Positions 22,168-29,560 of a stretch of 64,000 nucleotides of DNA are shown piece after piece. The stretch's first letter is position 1, and every line of letters starts with the position of its first letter. Source of the stretch: 2-02-FULL-55-14 sp964473365 (GTDB lineage: Bacteria > Bacteroidota > Ignavibacteria > UBA10030); contig CAYYOV010000003.1 in NCBI GenBank assembly GCA_964473365.1, forward strand, positions 1 to 64,000, read 5' to 3'. A program made the translations under genes and the position numbers. The notes beneath the pieces are model-generated. The model had not been told where the DNA came from. It did not search any database and saw nothing but the letters and a program-made list of their open reading frames with translations.

Positions 22168-22250
22168 TGGGCAGGGAAGGATTCGAACCTCCGAAGGCAT
22201 GAGCCGTCAGATTTACAGTCTGATGCGTTTGACCGCTTCGCTACCTGCCC
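22168..22250 (-). tRNA. tRNA-Tyr (anticodon GTA)
   Basis: Minus-strand class II tRNA of 83 bases: acceptor GGGCAGG with CCTGCCC, discriminator A, anticodon loop CTGTAAA between CAGA and TCTG, a long variable arm CGGCTCATGCCTTCG, and T-arm GAGGTTCGAATCCTTC. CCA is not encoded. The long variable arm plus GTA anticodon is diagnostic for bacterial tRNA-Tyr. Confidence 0.96.
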
Positions 22251-22269
22251 AACACGGTTTCACTTTGAG

Positions 22270-22342
22270 AGCTGGCGGGCGGAATCGAACCGTCGACCTG
22301 CTGATTACAAGTCAGCTGCTCTACCAACTGAGCTACGCCAGC
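22270..22342 (-). tRNA. tRNA-Thr (anticodon TGT)
   Basis: Minus-strand 73-base cloverleaf: acceptor GCTGGCG with CGCCAGC, discriminator T, anticodon stem GCTGA/TCAGC around loop CTTGTAA, T-arm GACGGTTCGATTCCG. CCA is not encoded. First gene of the tRNA cluster, about 150 bases downstream of the promoter at 22498-22525; that leader contains nothing else I recognise. Confidence 0.96.
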
Positions 22343-22497
22343 ATTCAGCGTCGTTCCACATCCAGCACTGTAACGGCGAAGAGACACCAGCCCCTCGCGA
22401 AGACATCACACCGGTCTCGATCGGCCTGCACTTCGGCATCGAGTCGGGGTCAATGAATTCGGAGGGTCAGAGAATTTCCTGCCGGAATCAGCTTTTA

Positions 22498-22525
22498 AAT
22501 ATAGCAAAATTTCCGCACGAGTCAA
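22498..22525 (-). promoter_or_regulatory. Sigma-70-type promoter of the tRNA-rpmG-secE-nusG-rpl-rpo cluster
   Basis: On the minus strand, TTGACT (22520-22525) is followed after 16 bases by TATATT (22498-22503) and an AT-rich run. Transcription would start near 22491 and proceed into tRNA-Thr(TGT). The element lies just after the stop of the upstream DUF2723 gene, in the only AT-rich stretch of the gap. Confidence 0.75.
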
Positions 22526-22538
22526 CGAAGAGTTGAGG

Positions 22539-24383
22539 TCAATCCCCCAACTTTTTGCTGGGCAGGGAGAAGTTCGCAAGCCCGGGATGGGTCGGTGAAT
22601 ACAAACGGGCCAATCCTACCAAAGAATCGGCGATACCGTCGCTTCCTGACGCGCGAGCCATCCAAGCATGCTCCAAGAAGGCCGAGGCCAAGTAGGCTCG
22701 AAAATCAGCCAAATACGCGGATTCGTTCCCATTTGCCGGAATCCATACTGGAAGCGTGGAAGTCTTCTGGAGCTCGCCAGATCCGAGGCGGAGAACATAC
22801 CCACTAGGGACCACGTTTCCAGGCCGAATCTCCGCAGCGAGGCGAACGTCGAAATACACAGGCCTGATAGCGGAAGCCACACGAATGATCCCGGAAAGCA
22901 GAGCGTTCCAACGCATCTGAATTATCGCCGGAACGAACGGCTCACCTCGTTCAAACTTCCTCAGCTCCCGTACGAAGCCTTCGAACTCCTGCGAGAGGGC
23001 CCTCTCAAGCCACGGAGCCCGTCGACGAAGGCTCTCCACGTACCATGACCGATCGCGAAGCAAGCTGTGATCGATGACGAGGACGTCGGGACGGACATGT
23101 TCGACTGTTTGCAAATAGAGCGAGGGCGAGTAGAGATAGTCCCACCTGCCCGTGAGCACCACCGCACCCGGTTCGACCTCGTCAAGGACAGTACGTGCGA
23201 ATTGCTCAACCGCCGGAGTATTTGCGCCACTGATCCGAGGATGATGGGCGGTCGCCTGCCAAACAATGCACACACTCATGAAAACAGGCAAGACGATGCT
23301 TCCGCGTGCATGCCAGCGAGATATCCGTTCCTGCAAATCCACGATCCCTGGAACGACGGCCAGAGCGATCGCCACATAGACGACGAGAAAGTACGGGCCG
23401 ATCTCGTGGATGTCGTAGTTGACGGCATACAGGATGCCAGCCAGGACCAGCAATCCAACAAACTCAGCTTGCCGCCGCCACCGACGCCACGACACGATCC
23501 AACCCCAGAAAGCAATTCCAAGCCATGGCCAGATGAATTCCAGCGGCAGGCCGTCGACGAATCCCCTCCACTGCCTCGACATGACGTCGCCCCCGCTGAA
23601 CATCCAGATCCGGTATTGTGCGCCACTCACATGCCGAATGAAGTTCTCCCACGTGGAGGGATCGCCCCAATTAAGTGGGGGCCACGATGCGGCCCTGATG
23701 GGAAGCACCGCGTACACCGAAAGACCGCTGATGGCCGCGACGGCCATACGACCGATGCGTATCCTGGAATCACCCTGCCATCCATACCGCCGGACGTAGT
23801 CCCAGAGAAGCGCCGGCGCGAGCAGGATGGTGGTCATGTGATTCGCAAAGCTCAGTCCTACGCACCACGCAAACACGATCCACCAGCGGGACATGACCAC
23901 GGGTCGTTGCGCTTGCTCCTCTATCGCCTGACCGTAGCACGCGAGGATGCAAGCCATCAAGAGCAGGTGGAGCGCGTAGACCTCGTAGCTGGACGCCTGG
24001 ATCCAGTACGTGGTCGACGTCGCAAGCCCAGCCACCGCTGCGGCTGATGGCCAATTGTGTCGATGATGCCGACCAGAACGGACCTCCGCGAATGCCGTGG
24101 AGAAGAAGACGAAGAACACACCAGACGCTGCTGCGACCAGGAACGCACTCAGAAGATTGAGATGGAGCGCAACGCGAAGCCCCGTGGGGACCAAGAGCCA
24201 CGTTCGGGCGATCAGGGTCATGAGCGGGTATCCGGTCGGATGCGCCGTGCCGAGGGTCTGCGCGACGGCCATCAACTCTCCGGTGTCGGTCCACCCGACC
24301 GTCTGTGCCAGCGTCGTCACATAGAGAGCAGCAACGACCATCGAAAGCAGGATCGAATGACATGCGCGAGGGCAACGCATCAT
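22539..24383 (-). CDS. DUF2723 family polytopic membrane protein
   Basis: A 614-residue inner-membrane protein with roughly ten hydrophobic segments. Residues 32-56 carry the DUF2723 hallmark around WTDTGELMAVAQTLGTAHPT and GYPL, in which the acidic residue in D-T-G-E corresponds to the catalytic-loop position of GT-C glycosyltransferases; the family includes the eukaryotic protein O-mannosyltransferase TMEM260. A role in transferring a lipid-linked sugar to an envelope acceptor is therefore possible but unproven. Its ATG overlaps the glnE stop by four bases (ATGA), which implies coupled translation but not a shared function. Confidence 0.8.
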   Translation of the reverse strand: MMRCPRACHSILLSMVVAALYVTTLAQTVGWTDTGELMAVAQTLGTAHPTGYPLMTLIARTWLLVPTGLRVALHLNLLSAFLVAAASGVFFVFFSTAFAEVRSGRHHRHNWPSAAAVAGLATSTTYWIQASSYEVYALHLLLMACILACYGQAIEEQAQRPVVMSRWWIVFAWCVGLSFANHMTTILLAPALLWDYVRRYGWQGDSRIRIGRMAVAAISGLSVYAVLPIRAASWPPLNWGDPSTWENFIRHVSGAQYRIWMFSGGDVMSRQWRGFVDGLPLEFIWPWLGIAFWGWIVSWRRWRRQAEFVGLLVLAGILYAVNYDIHEIGPYFLVVYVAIALAVVPGIVDLQERISRWHARGSIVLPVFMSVCIVWQATAHHPRISGANTPAVEQFARTVLDEVEPGAVVLTGRWDYLYSPSLYLQTVEHVRPDVLVIDHSLLRDRSWYVESLRRRAPWLERALSQEFEGFVRELRKFERGEPFVPAIIQMRWNALLSGIIRVASAIRPVYFDVRLAAEIRPGNVVPSGYVLRLGSGELQKTSTLPVWIPANGNESAYLADFRAYLASAFLEHAWMARASGSDGIADSLVGLARLYSPTHPGLANFSLPSKKLGD

Positions 24384-27097
24384 CGCTTCCCCCTGCTCGA
24401 TCCGAAGATCGTCGTGAGGGCATGCCGAAAGTTCGCCCGGTTCTCCTTCATCCTTGACCGGACCAGCCGGAGGAGATCCTTCTCGCTCGTGAGGTCCATC
24501 CCGAGAGCTATCGAGCGAAGGTCAAGCGGTTCAGGTGGGAGGACGGAGTCGGGATTCAAGGACCGGAGCCGGACGAGCGTCTCCACCCAACGCATCATCG
24601 CAAGGCCGTCCAGGAGCGATCCAGCGATCCGTTTCGGGATCCAGCCGTTCGTGGAGCTCTTTCTGAGCACGGCATGGGTTCCAAGGCCGAGCAACTCTTT
24701 GTGCCGCACTGCCAGCGCCTGGGCCACAAACTCAATATCGACGATCCCACCGGGCGACACTTTTAGGTCGATCGTCCCCGGGCGGACACGCTGCAACTCC
24801 ATCGATCGGCGCATCGAGCGGAGATACGTGGCCGAGATGCCTGGATGTTTTGACATCCTTGATCGGAAGATCCGCCGGGCCTTCGTCCCGACGCTCCTGT
24901 CTCCCCAAACGAGCCGGGCGCGTGTCAGGGCCATCGACTCCCACGGCTCCGCACGGTCCCGGAGGTATGAGGCCAGATAGCTCAATTCAACCGCCAGTGG
25001 AGCGTTGCGTCCCTCCGGTCGCAGCCGAAAATCGGCTCTATAGAGGAGAGACGCCGTACTGAACTCGCGCGCGATCGCACGCGCAGCCGATTCAGCCTCC
25101 GTTCGCTCGCACTGACGTTCATCAAAGGCCAGCAGCAGGTCAAGGTCGGACCCGACCCCCATCTCCCCTCCTCCCAGCTTGCCAAGAGCGAAGAGCCCCA
25201 AGCCCTTCTGATCGATCTCCACGGTACGAATCGCCGTGCGCAAGACATCTTCACCGAGGTCGGTCATCTCACGTTCCAAACCAAAGACATCCAAAGACCC
25301 AAGAAAAAATCGGACGATCGACCGAGTCTCATTGTATTCTTTGTAGCGAGGGAGATCTCGTGCTTGCAGCTCTGCCCACCCTGCAGCGGATCGTCGGAGC
25401 AGGGCATCGGCACTACCGAGCAGGGACTCAAGGAGCAGAGGCTCGCGGCCCAGCCGTTCGATAACCGGGGGTGAAAGGACCGCTGCCTTGATCAGCCACG
25501 GACGATGTCGATCATGGGCCAACGCGATCTCCATGACTCTGCGAGATGCGCCTTCACCCAGCAGAGTCGATAGGCGTTGACCGGCAACCTCTCGAAGTTC
25601 CGGCGGCAATCCACTTTGCACGAGCGCGGAGGTCAGCACCCCCGATGGAGCTGACTCGGTCGGTGGTCGGTCAATGCTCGGTCGAACGAACGCGTCGAAC
25701 TGCTTTCGGACGAAATCACGCCGGTCGGACAGTTCTGCGAGGAAGGCCTCTGCCCCTGCAAATCCCAGTTTGCGTCCGAGCGTGGTGCTTTCCTCCTTCG
25801 TCTCTGGGAGCTGATGCGTTTGGTGGCCATGCAAGAGCTGCAGTCGGTGCTCGACGCTCCGGAACATCATGTAGGAATCGCGCAACTGACGGCCCTCGTC
25901 GGACCCCACATGACCGGCAGCCACCAGCCGATCGAGCGCCCGGAGGGTGTGACCCGTTCGCAGGAGCGCGTCCTGACCGGCGAATAAAAGCTGGAGGCCC
26001 TGCACGAGGAATTCGATATCCCGAATGCCGCCCGCCCCGAGCTTGATGTTGCCGGCCACGTCCGAGTCGCGCTCGATCGCCTCTTTCATCTTCGCGATCT
26101 CTGACCATGGCTCGGCCATTGCACTTCGGGGAAAGACGAACGGCCGCAGGTCGTGGAGGAAGCGCTCTCCGACGTCGCTAGCGCCCGCGATGGTCCGCGC
26201 CTTCAGCAACATTTGGCGCTCCCACGCAGCACCGCGCGATTCGTAGTATGTCATCATCGCGCTTCGGGACATCGCAAGCGGACCGGAACGACCATCAGGC
26301 CGGAGACGCATATCGACGCGGTACAGATGCCCCTCTCCCGAGAATTCGGAGAGCCCGCGCACGACGGCCTCCGCGAGTCGCGCATGATACTCGTGCCACG
26401 TATGGACCCGGCCGGCGTCGCGCGAAAGATCTCCATCCTCATCGTAGACAAAGAGCAGATCGATATCGGAACTGAAATTCAGCTCCTCGCCGCCAAGTTT
26501 TCCGAGCGCTACGACCGCCATACGATTCGGCAGGTCTGTTCCAAGACGGGAGTTCAGATCCGCGTGCGCCTGCCGCGTGACACAGCGGGCACACACATCG
26601 GCCAGCGCCGACAATTCCGCCGTCACGGCCTCCACCGTTGCCTCCCGCAAGATCTCTCGGGCGCCGATCCGGAGCATCTCACGACGATGGAACCGGCGGA
26701 GCGCATCGAGTCGCCGCTCCGGACGCTCGAACAGGTCCATCGATGCTCGCGCCTCGGCCTCAAGCGCATCAGCCGACTTGGCCGTGGTGAGGACGTCGGT
26801 CGCCGTGAGCCATCGCAAGAGTTGCGGATCTCGGACGATGATGTCGGCCAGGTATTCCGACTGGCCCACCAGCTCGAAGGTCACGTCGAGCAGGATCGGA
26901 TGCGACACGAAATCCTTTAGGAGGCTCGTGGCGAATCCTGCCTCGACGATCCTTTGGAGATTCCGGAGCGCGCGTTCGGGATCCGGAGCCCCGGCAGCCA
27001 TGGCAGCCAGCCGGACGCCGAGCGCGCGACCGTCGAGGCCATTAGCCAGCGTCAATGCCTCCAGCGACATGAGGAATGATGAAGCGGACTGCGACAT
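24380..27097 (-). CDS. glnE: Bifunctional glutamine synthetase adenylyltransferase/adenylyl-removing enzyme
   Basis: GlnE adds AMP to, or removes it from, glutamine synthetase in response to PII and glutamine. From ATG 27097 the protein has 905 residues, near the family norm of about 950. Two nucleotidyltransferase domains are visible: GKLGGEELNFSSDIDLLFVY near residue 209 (adenylyl-removing half) and GKLGGGEMGVGSDLDLLLAF near residue 650 (adenylylating half); both retain the paired aspartates. The open frame extends to 27175, but MSQSASSF at 27097 is a more natural start; no good Shine-Dalgarno is visible. GlnE is best known from Proteobacteria and Actinobacteria, so its presence here is noteworthy. 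Confidence 0.93.
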   Translation of the reverse strand: MSQSASSFLMSLEALTLANGLDGRALGVRLAAMAAGAPDPERALRNLQRIVEAGFATSLLKDFVSHPILLDVTFELVGQSEYLADIIVRDPQLLRWLTATDVLTTAKSADALEAEARASMDLFERPERRLDALRRFHRREMLRIGAREILREATVEAVTAELSALADVCARCVTRQAHADLNSRLGTDLPNRMAVVALGKLGGEELNFSSDIDLLFVYDEDGDLSRDAGRVHTWHEYHARLAEAVVRGLSEFSGEGHLYRVDMRLRPDGRSGPLAMSRSAMMTYYESRGAAWERQMLLKARTIAGASDVGERFLHDLRPFVFPRSAMAEPWSEIAKMKEAIERDSDVAGNIKLGAGGIRDIEFLVQGLQLLFAGQDALLRTGHTLRALDRLVAAGHVGSDEGRQLRDSYMMFRSVEHRLQLLHGHQTHQLPETKEESTTLGRKLGFAGAEAFLAELSDRRDFVRKQFDAFVRPSIDRPPTESAPSGVLTSALVQSGLPPELREVAGQRLSTLLGEGASRRVMEIALAHDRHRPWLIKAAVLSPPVIERLGREPLLLESLLGSADALLRRSAAGWAELQARDLPRYKEYNETRSIVRFFLGSLDVFGLEREMTDLGEDVLRTAIRTVEIDQKGLGLFALGKLGGGEMGVGSDLDLLLAFDERQCERTEAESAARAIAREFSTASLLYRADFRLRPEGRNAPLAVELSYLASYLRDRAEPWESMALTRARLVWGDRSVGTKARRIFRSRMSKHPGISATYLRSMRRSMELQRVRPGTIDLKVSPGGIVDIEFVAQALAVRHKELLGLGTHAVLRKSSTNGWIPKRIAGSLLDGLAMMRWVETLVRLRSLNPDSVLPPEPLDLRSIALGMDLTSEKDLLRLVRSRMKENRANFRHALTTIFGSSRGKR

Positions 27098-27136
27098 GGA
27101 CGCTAAGATATTGAAAAATCGTCGGCACTGCTTCCG

Positions 27137-27165
27137 TTGATTCTCCCGGTGCCGTGCTCTATATT
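27137..27165 (+). promoter_or_regulatory. Sigma-70-type promoter for the EthD-like gene
   Basis: TTGATT (27137-27142) followed after 17 bases by TATATT (27160-27165), ending 41 bases before the ATG at 27207. It lies in the divergent gap between glnE and the EthD-like gene and has the same -10 hexamer as the rpsL and tRNA promoters. Confidence 0.7.
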
Positions 27166-27206
27166 GCCGCCACACCCACCTTCATCCACGATCCCTCGTT
27201 CCGCTC

Positions 27207-27512
27207 ATGGTCAAACTCGTCGCGCTTTACCGCACTCCCGAAGACCCTGCCGCGTTCGACGCGCACTACTTCGGCATCCACACACCCATCGTCAAACGCT
27301 GGCCGGGGCTGCTGAAGCTCGAGGTCTCCAAGGTCACCGGAGCGCCCATCGGCGAGCCAAAACAATACCTGATGGCCGAAATGTATTTCGAGGACGAGAC
27401 TGCCATGCAAAACGCCCTCCGCTCTCCCGACGGAAAAGCAGCCGCGCGGGACGTGATGGAGTTTGCCGGGAATCTGGTCTCGATGTTCTTTGCGGAGATC
27501 AAAGAAGAATAA
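27207..27512 (+). CDS. EthD family small dimeric alpha/beta-barrel protein
   Basis: A 101-residue protein beginning MVKLVALYRTPEDPAAFDAH, with HYFGIHTPIVKRWPGL, the typical EthD pattern in which a conserved His-containing Y-x-x-x-H segment follows the first strand, and a second half with YLMAEMYFEDETAMQNALRS. EthD proteins form ferredoxin-like dimeric barrels and are linked to ether or aromatic degradation, but few have a defined reaction. It opens the acyl-CoA degradation block and has its own likely promoter, so a role with aromatic-derived substrates is reasonable inference. Confidence 0.85.
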   Translation: MVKLVALYRTPEDPAAFDAHYFGIHTPIVKRWPGLLKLEVSKVTGAPIGEPKQYLMAEMYFEDETAMQNALRSPDGKAAARDVMEFAGNLVSMFFAEIKEE

Positions 27513-27545
27513 CAGGGATAGAAATTGAATGATGGAAGACGAGAT

Positions 27546-27568
27546 GACTGAAGAAGAATGCTTCAGTC
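27546..27568 (+). terminator. Possible weak terminator after the EthD-like gene
   Basis: Eight-base perfect stem GACTGAAG (27546-27553) with CTTCAGTC (27561-27568) around a seven-base loop, followed by pyrimidine-rich TACCATCTTTCTACTTTCTA. The stem has only moderate GC and the tail is not a pure T-run, so termination may be partial. Confidence 0.35.
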
Positions 27569-27629
27569 TACCATCTTTCTACTTTCTACTTCTATCTGAA
27601 CGCTCATCGCTCCTACAATCTCCACCACC

Positions 27630-28547
27630 ATGTCCTCCTATTCCTCTCTCCCGCATTCGTCGTTCCGGTTCGAGAAGATCCTGTACCGCAAGTCGCGGTA
27701 CAAGGCAACGATCACGATCAACCGGCCAGAAGTTCATAACTGCCTCGACCTGCAAACGTTGCAGGAACTGGGGGCGGCATTTCAGGACGCTTCCTGGGAT
27801 GACCGGATCGCCGCTGTTGTCATCACGGGGGCCGGGGACAAGGCATTCTGCACCGGCGCTGACCTGAAGGAATGGCATCGCGACTTCCTGCCCAAGCCGA
27901 ACGACTTCTACAAATGGATGGGGACGTTCGTGGAGACGTTCGAACGTTTGCGAACGATCGGGAAGCCGACCATTGCCCGCCTGAACGGGATGGCCGTTGG
28001 TGGCGGAAATGAGCTGCAGATGTCGTGCGACCTCACCATAGCGGCCGAGGATACGTTCATCAGGCATGTGGGCACGGAACATGGCAGTGTCCCTGCTGCG
28101 GGTGCCACCCAATGGCTCCCGCTGATCGTCGGAGACCGACGGGCCCGCGAGATCCTGCTGCTGTGCGAGAAGGTTCCCGCACGAAAGGCTTTGGAATGGG
28201 GATTGGTGAATGAGGTCGTGTCGCGAACCGACTTGGACGGCGCTGTGGATCGCATGGTGGCAAAGCTCGTCCGCAAGCTGCCCGAATGCACACGGTACAC
28301 CAAGCAACAGCTCAACTTCTGGCGCGATCTCTCATGGACGATGACGATCGGGCACGCACGAGATTGGCTGACAGTCCACACGGCGGCCCCCGAGATCCGG
28401 ATGAGCATCGAAGCGTTCGTCAACAAGCAGCCGATCGACTACGAGAAGATCCGGGAGATGGCAGTGTTGCGCACAACAGCCTCGACGCCTTCGGCCCGGA
28501 AGACGAAACGCCCGTCCGCAAAGAACGCAAAGCGCTCGAAGAAATAG
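27630..28547 (+). CDS. Crotonase-fold protein lacking the second catalytic glutamate
   Basis: A 305-residue enoyl-CoA hydratase/isomerase family member. The oxyanion-hole segments are present: KAFCTGADLKEW (residues 71-82) and MAVGGGNELQMSCD (121-134). Glu128 matches the first catalytic Glu of enoyl-CoA hydratase (rat Glu144), but the position of the second (rat Glu164) is Gly148, in HVGTEHGSVPAAGATQW. This is the pattern of naphthoate synthase and ring-opening hydrolases rather than simple hydratases. The C-terminus carries a strongly basic tail of about 25 residues (Lys, Arg, Ser). It heads three crotonase genes in this block; substrate unknown, possibly an alicyclic or aromatic acyl-CoA. 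Confidence 0.85.
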   Translation: MSSYSSLPHSSFRFEKILYRKSRYKATITINRPEVHNCLDLQTLQELGAAFQDASWDDRIAAVVITGAGDKAFCTGADLKEWHRDFLPKPNDFYKWMGTFVETFERLRTIGKPTIARLNGMAVGGGNELQMSCDLTIAAEDTFIRHVGTEHGSVPAAGATQWLPLIVGDRRAREILLLCEKVPARKALEWGLVNEVVSRTDLDGAVDRMVAKLVRKLPECTRYTKQQLNFWRDLSWTMTIGHARDWLTVHTAAPEIRMSIEAFVNKQPIDYEKIREMAVLRTTASTPSARKTKRPSAKNAKRSKK

Positions 28548-28612
28548 GGACGAGCGTCTCACCGAAATCGGACATTTCGTAGAGAACTCACGGACGTTAC
28601 GGAAGGTATCGT

Positions 28613-29386
28613 ATGTCATCAGAACTTCTGTTGGTCACCAAGGGCGAAGGCATTGCCGTCGTGCAATTCAATCGTCCCGAAGTGCTCAATGCCCTCAACA
28701 TGGCTCTCATGGCTGAGCTCGTCGATACGTTGGAAACGCTCGACAAGGACGATGAGGTGCGGTGCATCGTCCTGACGGGGAACGAGAAAGCCTTCGCGGC
28801 CGGAGCCGACATCAACGAGATGGCGGGCGCATCAGCGATGGACATGCTCCACCGGGACCAATTCGCGCGTTGGGACCGCATCCGGAAGATCAAGACTCCG
28901 ATCATCGCCGCCGTGAGCGGATTCGCCCTCGGAGGCGGCTGCGAATTGATGATGACGTGCGACATCGTCGTTGCGTCCGAGACCGCTCGGATCGGACAGC
29001 CGGAGATCAACATCGGCGTCATCCCGGGCGCAGGCGGAACGCAACGGTTAACACGCGCGGTCGGAAAGGTGAAGTCGATGGAGATGGTCCTGACCGGATC
29101 GATGATCTCGGCAGACGAAGCCCTCCGATGGGGATTGATCAACCGCGTCGTGCCCGTCGAAGTGTTCCTCGAGGAGGCGAAAGCGCTCGCCCGCGAGATC
29201 GCCTCTAAACCGCCCGTGGCCGTTCGCCTGGCAAAGGAAGCCGTCCTGAAGTCCTTCGACACGACCATCGAAGGCGGGCTGGAATTCGAACGGAAGAACT
29301 TCTACATGCTCTTTGCCAGCGACGATCAAAAGGAAGGCATGAAGGCCTTCATCGAAAAGCGGAAACCGAATTGGAAAGGTCGGTAG
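28613..29386 (+). CDS. Enoyl-CoA hydratase (PaaF-like)
   Basis: Cytosolic enoyl-CoA hydratase of 257 residues, adding water to trans-2-enoyl-CoA in beta-oxidation-like pathways. Both catalytic glutamates are in place, Glu111 in ALGGGCELMMTCD and Glu131 in GQPEINIGVIPGAGGTQRL, and KAFAAGADINEM supplies the first oxyanion-hole loop. Length is standard. GGAAGG lies six bases before the ATG. Together with the PaaG-like, PaaH-like and PaaJ-like genes downstream it would complete the lower phenylacetyl-CoA route, but it could equally serve short-chain fatty acids. Confidence 0.92.
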   Translation: MSSELLLVTKGEGIAVVQFNRPEVLNALNMALMAELVDTLETLDKDDEVRCIVLTGNEKAFAAGADINEMAGASAMDMLHRDQFARWDRIRKIKTPIIAAVSGFALGGGCELMMTCDIVVASETARIGQPEINIGVIPGAGGTQRLTRAVGKVKSMEMVLTGSMISADEALRWGLINRVVPVEVFLEEAKALAREIASKPPVAVRLAKEAVLKSFDTTIEGGLEFERKNFYMLFASDDQKEGMKAFIEKRKPNWKGR

Positions 29387-29392
29387 AGAATA

Positions 29393-29520
29393 GACTGAGC
29401 GAGCAAATGGAGTGGTGGTGAAATGAGGATGTGAGGGAATGAAGTAGTTGAGTAATGGGGTAATGGAGACGTGGAGGGATGGAGTAGTGGAGTACTGGAG
29501 TAATGGAGTGATGGATTGAG
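29393..29520. repeat. Degenerate octamer repeat array
   Basis: From about 29401 the sequence stays in an eight-base phase for fifteen units with consensus GGAGTAAT. The best units are 29457-29512: GGGGTAAT, GGAGACGT, GGAGGGAT, GGAGTAGT, GGAGTACT, GGAGTAAT, GGAGTGAT; earlier units such as GAAGTAGT and TGAGTAAT are more diverged. It fills the gap between the hydratase and the phosphoesterase gene. There are no spacers, so it is not a CRISPR array. Confidence 0.85.
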
Positions 29521-29560
29521 CCTGCGATTCGATCATGCTGTCATTGACAAGCGAAGCCGC

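Noticed and set aside
29401..29520. Octamer array as a CRISPR
   Set aside because: Units are contiguous, eight bases long and degenerate, with no spacers and no cas genes in the window.
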